Shown here piece after piece: positions 62,127 through 64,000 of a stretch of DNA of 64,000 nucleotides. The notes below the pieces were generated by a model that was not told the DNA's origin, did not search any database, and saw only the letters and a list, made by a program, of their open reading frames with translations. The first letter of the stretch is position 1. Each line of letters opens with the position of its first letter. The DNA comes from Saturnia japonica (Eukaryota; Arthropoda; Insecta; Lepidoptera; Saturniidae): contig CM065309.1 in NCBI GenBank assembly GCA_033032175.1, forward strand, positions 19,716,001 to 19,780,000. Direction: 5' to 3'. The translations under genes were made by a program, and so were the position numbers.

Positions 62127-62189
62127 TCACGGGTAGTCGTAGTAGGGAGTCGCGGTAGCCCCGGCTGGTACGACACGCGGCCTATTTAC
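62127..62189 (-). other. Possible terminal coding exon, unidentified
   Basis: Minus strand: acceptor GTGTTGCAG, 20 codons reading VNRPRVVPAGATATPYYDYP, then TGA. Strongly GC-rich codons in an AT-rich setting, and it ends at a stop, so it may be the last exon of a gene lying to the right. Confidence 0.35.
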
Positions 62190-62891
62190 CTGCAACACAC
62201 GATTGCGTACTTATGTATTACTTTATAAGCTTTGTCACTTTGGAATTTTGGGTAATCTCCAATGGATCTGGCATACACCAGCTTTAAAAAACCACATACA
62301 TAAAGAGCAAAAATAAAAGTATGACAAATAAAAAAAGTTTACTTATTTGCAACATATTTGTAGTCTTTACAATAACATGAAAATTTATGACACTCAACAT
62401 AAATACAATATCAATTACAACTTACAACATATAATATTTTTGAAGATTAGTAGAAATAATAATATATAATTTAGATGTTTATGAAAAAAAAAAACAATGA
62501 TTACCTTAGGTACTTTAAAATCACACTGACAAAAACCTTTCAAATTTTTTATTTTATCTACTACAAAAAGCAAAGATACAATTTATTATAATATTATAAC
62601 ACTACAAGTTGATATTTACTGATATAATGATAGTTGTAAAATGAAATACCAAATACTTACACACAACAATTACAGTATACCAATAAAGTATAATTATGAA
62701 AACAATATTGTTCACCGGTGTGTCACAGTACATAGCAGGTGGTGTCATCGAAGCGTAACAAAGCACCTGCCTACACCCCACTCACTAGTTACATGGAACA
62801 CCAGTACAAGTGTATCTGAAAATGTCTCACATAGAAACTGATGTTTGATCAATAACTCAATGTGGCAATCAGTGTAATATCACAACAATGC

Positions 62892-63140
62892 TTACAATGT
62901 TGTTCTGAGGTGATATTTATCTTGATAGAATAATATATTATTCTTAAGTGAAAATGTCTGAAATGGGCTTTGAAAATGTGTTTTATTTAGAAAGTGAGTA
63001 TATATGTGCTTATGTTGTTGTTCAGAGTGAAAGTGAGGTGGGAAGGATGAGGTGTTGCCGGGATACACTCCACGGACTCTCTCCTCCCGTGCTCGCACCA
63101 GATCAATAATATCTCTATCAACCTGGATGGTGTTATGCAA
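62892..63140 (-). other. Possible coding exon, unidentified
   Basis: Minus-strand open stretch reading VDRDIIDLVRAREERVRGVY then PGNTSSFPPHFHSEQQ, before drifting into low-complexity sequence with an AATAAA. The first 50 codons look protein-like; a CACCATCCAG acceptor may precede them. It could belong to the same gene as 62127-62189, with alternative ends (inference). Confidence 0.3.
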
Positions 63141-64000
63141 TTATTTTAATATCAATTATGTTTATTTATTGGCTAAATTAATGAATGATTAATAATATAC
63201 AAGAAAATAAGAATAAAATCTACTCATGTAGACTAGAGAAGTCATGATTTTTTTTAGAATAAATTTGTTTATTATATTATTTTCAACAAAGTTAAAGAAT
63301 ATTTTCATTTTTTACTTTATTATATATAATTAACACTGAAATATTGAAAATTAAATTATTTACAAATAAATTAAATATTTTCATATCTTTTATTAGATGA
63401 GTTATTAAAAATATATTTTCACTATTTTATTTATATGGTTACATACTAAATATTCATTTTTATTTTAATATAATTTAAAAATAATTTGTCATTTATTGTG
63501 CTTTTTTTAGTATTAAAACCTAAGATCATATACTGATCTACAATTTCATTAATAATTTAGATAATAAGTTGGTTAATTCTTGACAACATGGTTTATGAGG
63601 GTTGATTTTCCCCTTTCCCAATTGTATTAATTGGAAATGCTTTTGAATTGTTTTATACAATATATTACTTTACAATTGCAATTTGCATTTGAAATATACA
63701 TTTTTAGATGTAATTTTGACAATTATTATGTTGTTTTATGTAAAATCTATAGTGACATCAAATTTAACCAAAGTATCTATGAATATAAAATAATTAATTA
63801 TCACTTCTTAGTTTACACTGGTGCAGTTTTTATCTGTTAACCTAACGTGTACACATAAAAGCATTTATCATATAATACTGTCATATAATTTAAATTAATC
63901 CAGTCACAATGTAGAATATAAAATGAATAAAATTTGTAAAGAATCGTGTTAATACCAAATACCGTCTGGCGAATATTTAAACCTTGGCTTTTGTTAATAA
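63141..64000. other. AT-rich DNA at the window edge
   Basis: More than three quarters A/T; nothing recognised. The 63631-63840 open stretch is low-complexity Ile/Tyr/Phe codons and is probably fortuitous. Confidence 0.5.

Overview
This is a 64 kb stretch of AT-rich animal nuclear DNA, almost certainly from a butterfly or moth. Genes are split into short exons with GT/AG introns of hundreds to thousands of bases. Introns and intergenic DNA are packed with decayed mobile elements typical of Lepidoptera: tRNA-derived SINEs, tails resembling RTE retroposons, CR1/Jockey-like LINE ends, piggyBac, Tc1/mariner, P and ISL2EU transposons, and MITEs. There is no sign of operons, CRISPR or bacterial gene structure. 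I assembled the gene models by hand from splice sites, reading phase and family resemblance; no search was run.

Left part (1-8.7 kb): a decayed P-element/THAP9-like transposase (about 262-1505) and then an ISL2EU-type transposon (4207-7454). The transposon has near-perfect terminal inverted repeats and two convergent genes. One is a THAP + DDE transposase that has lost its C-terminal half. The other is an apparently complete four-exon gene for a SWIM-zinc-finger/YqaJ-nuclease protein of 401 aa.

Gene 1 (8725-28281, +): eleven exons whose phases all agree encode a 442-aa protein with an N-terminal THAP DNA-binding zinc finger and a central ZZ zinc finger resembling that of p62/SQSTM1. Its introns hold a BEL/Pao gag fossil, a Tc1-like fossil, a foldback element, SINEs and RTE-like tails.

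28.3-34.3 kb: an intergenic repeat field with LINE 3' ends, a SINE and a piggyBac fossil with terminal repeats.

Gene 2 (34315-45626, +): DCAF15, a substrate receptor of the CUL4-DDB1 ubiquitin ligase. Nine exons are seen (744 aa), but the segment that in vertebrates carries the Trp-Trp motif of the first propeller was not found. Its introns hold two MITEs, SINEs and a 54-bp minisatellite. Two tandem hairpins lie just past the stop codon.

Gene 3 (51872-52409, -): UBL4A/Get5 homologue, two exons, 151 aa, from the tail-anchored-protein targeting pathway.

Right part (52.4-64 kb): a roughly 600-bp element with a 9-bp target duplication, a DD41D (rosa-like) mariner fossil (57899-59166), and several isolated minus-strand exon-like open stretches that I could not join into a recognised gene.

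The three host genes have no evident shared pathway beyond two of them (DCAF15, UBL4A) serving protein quality control or ubiquitin biology. The ZZ finger of gene 1 may also, by inference, touch degron recognition.
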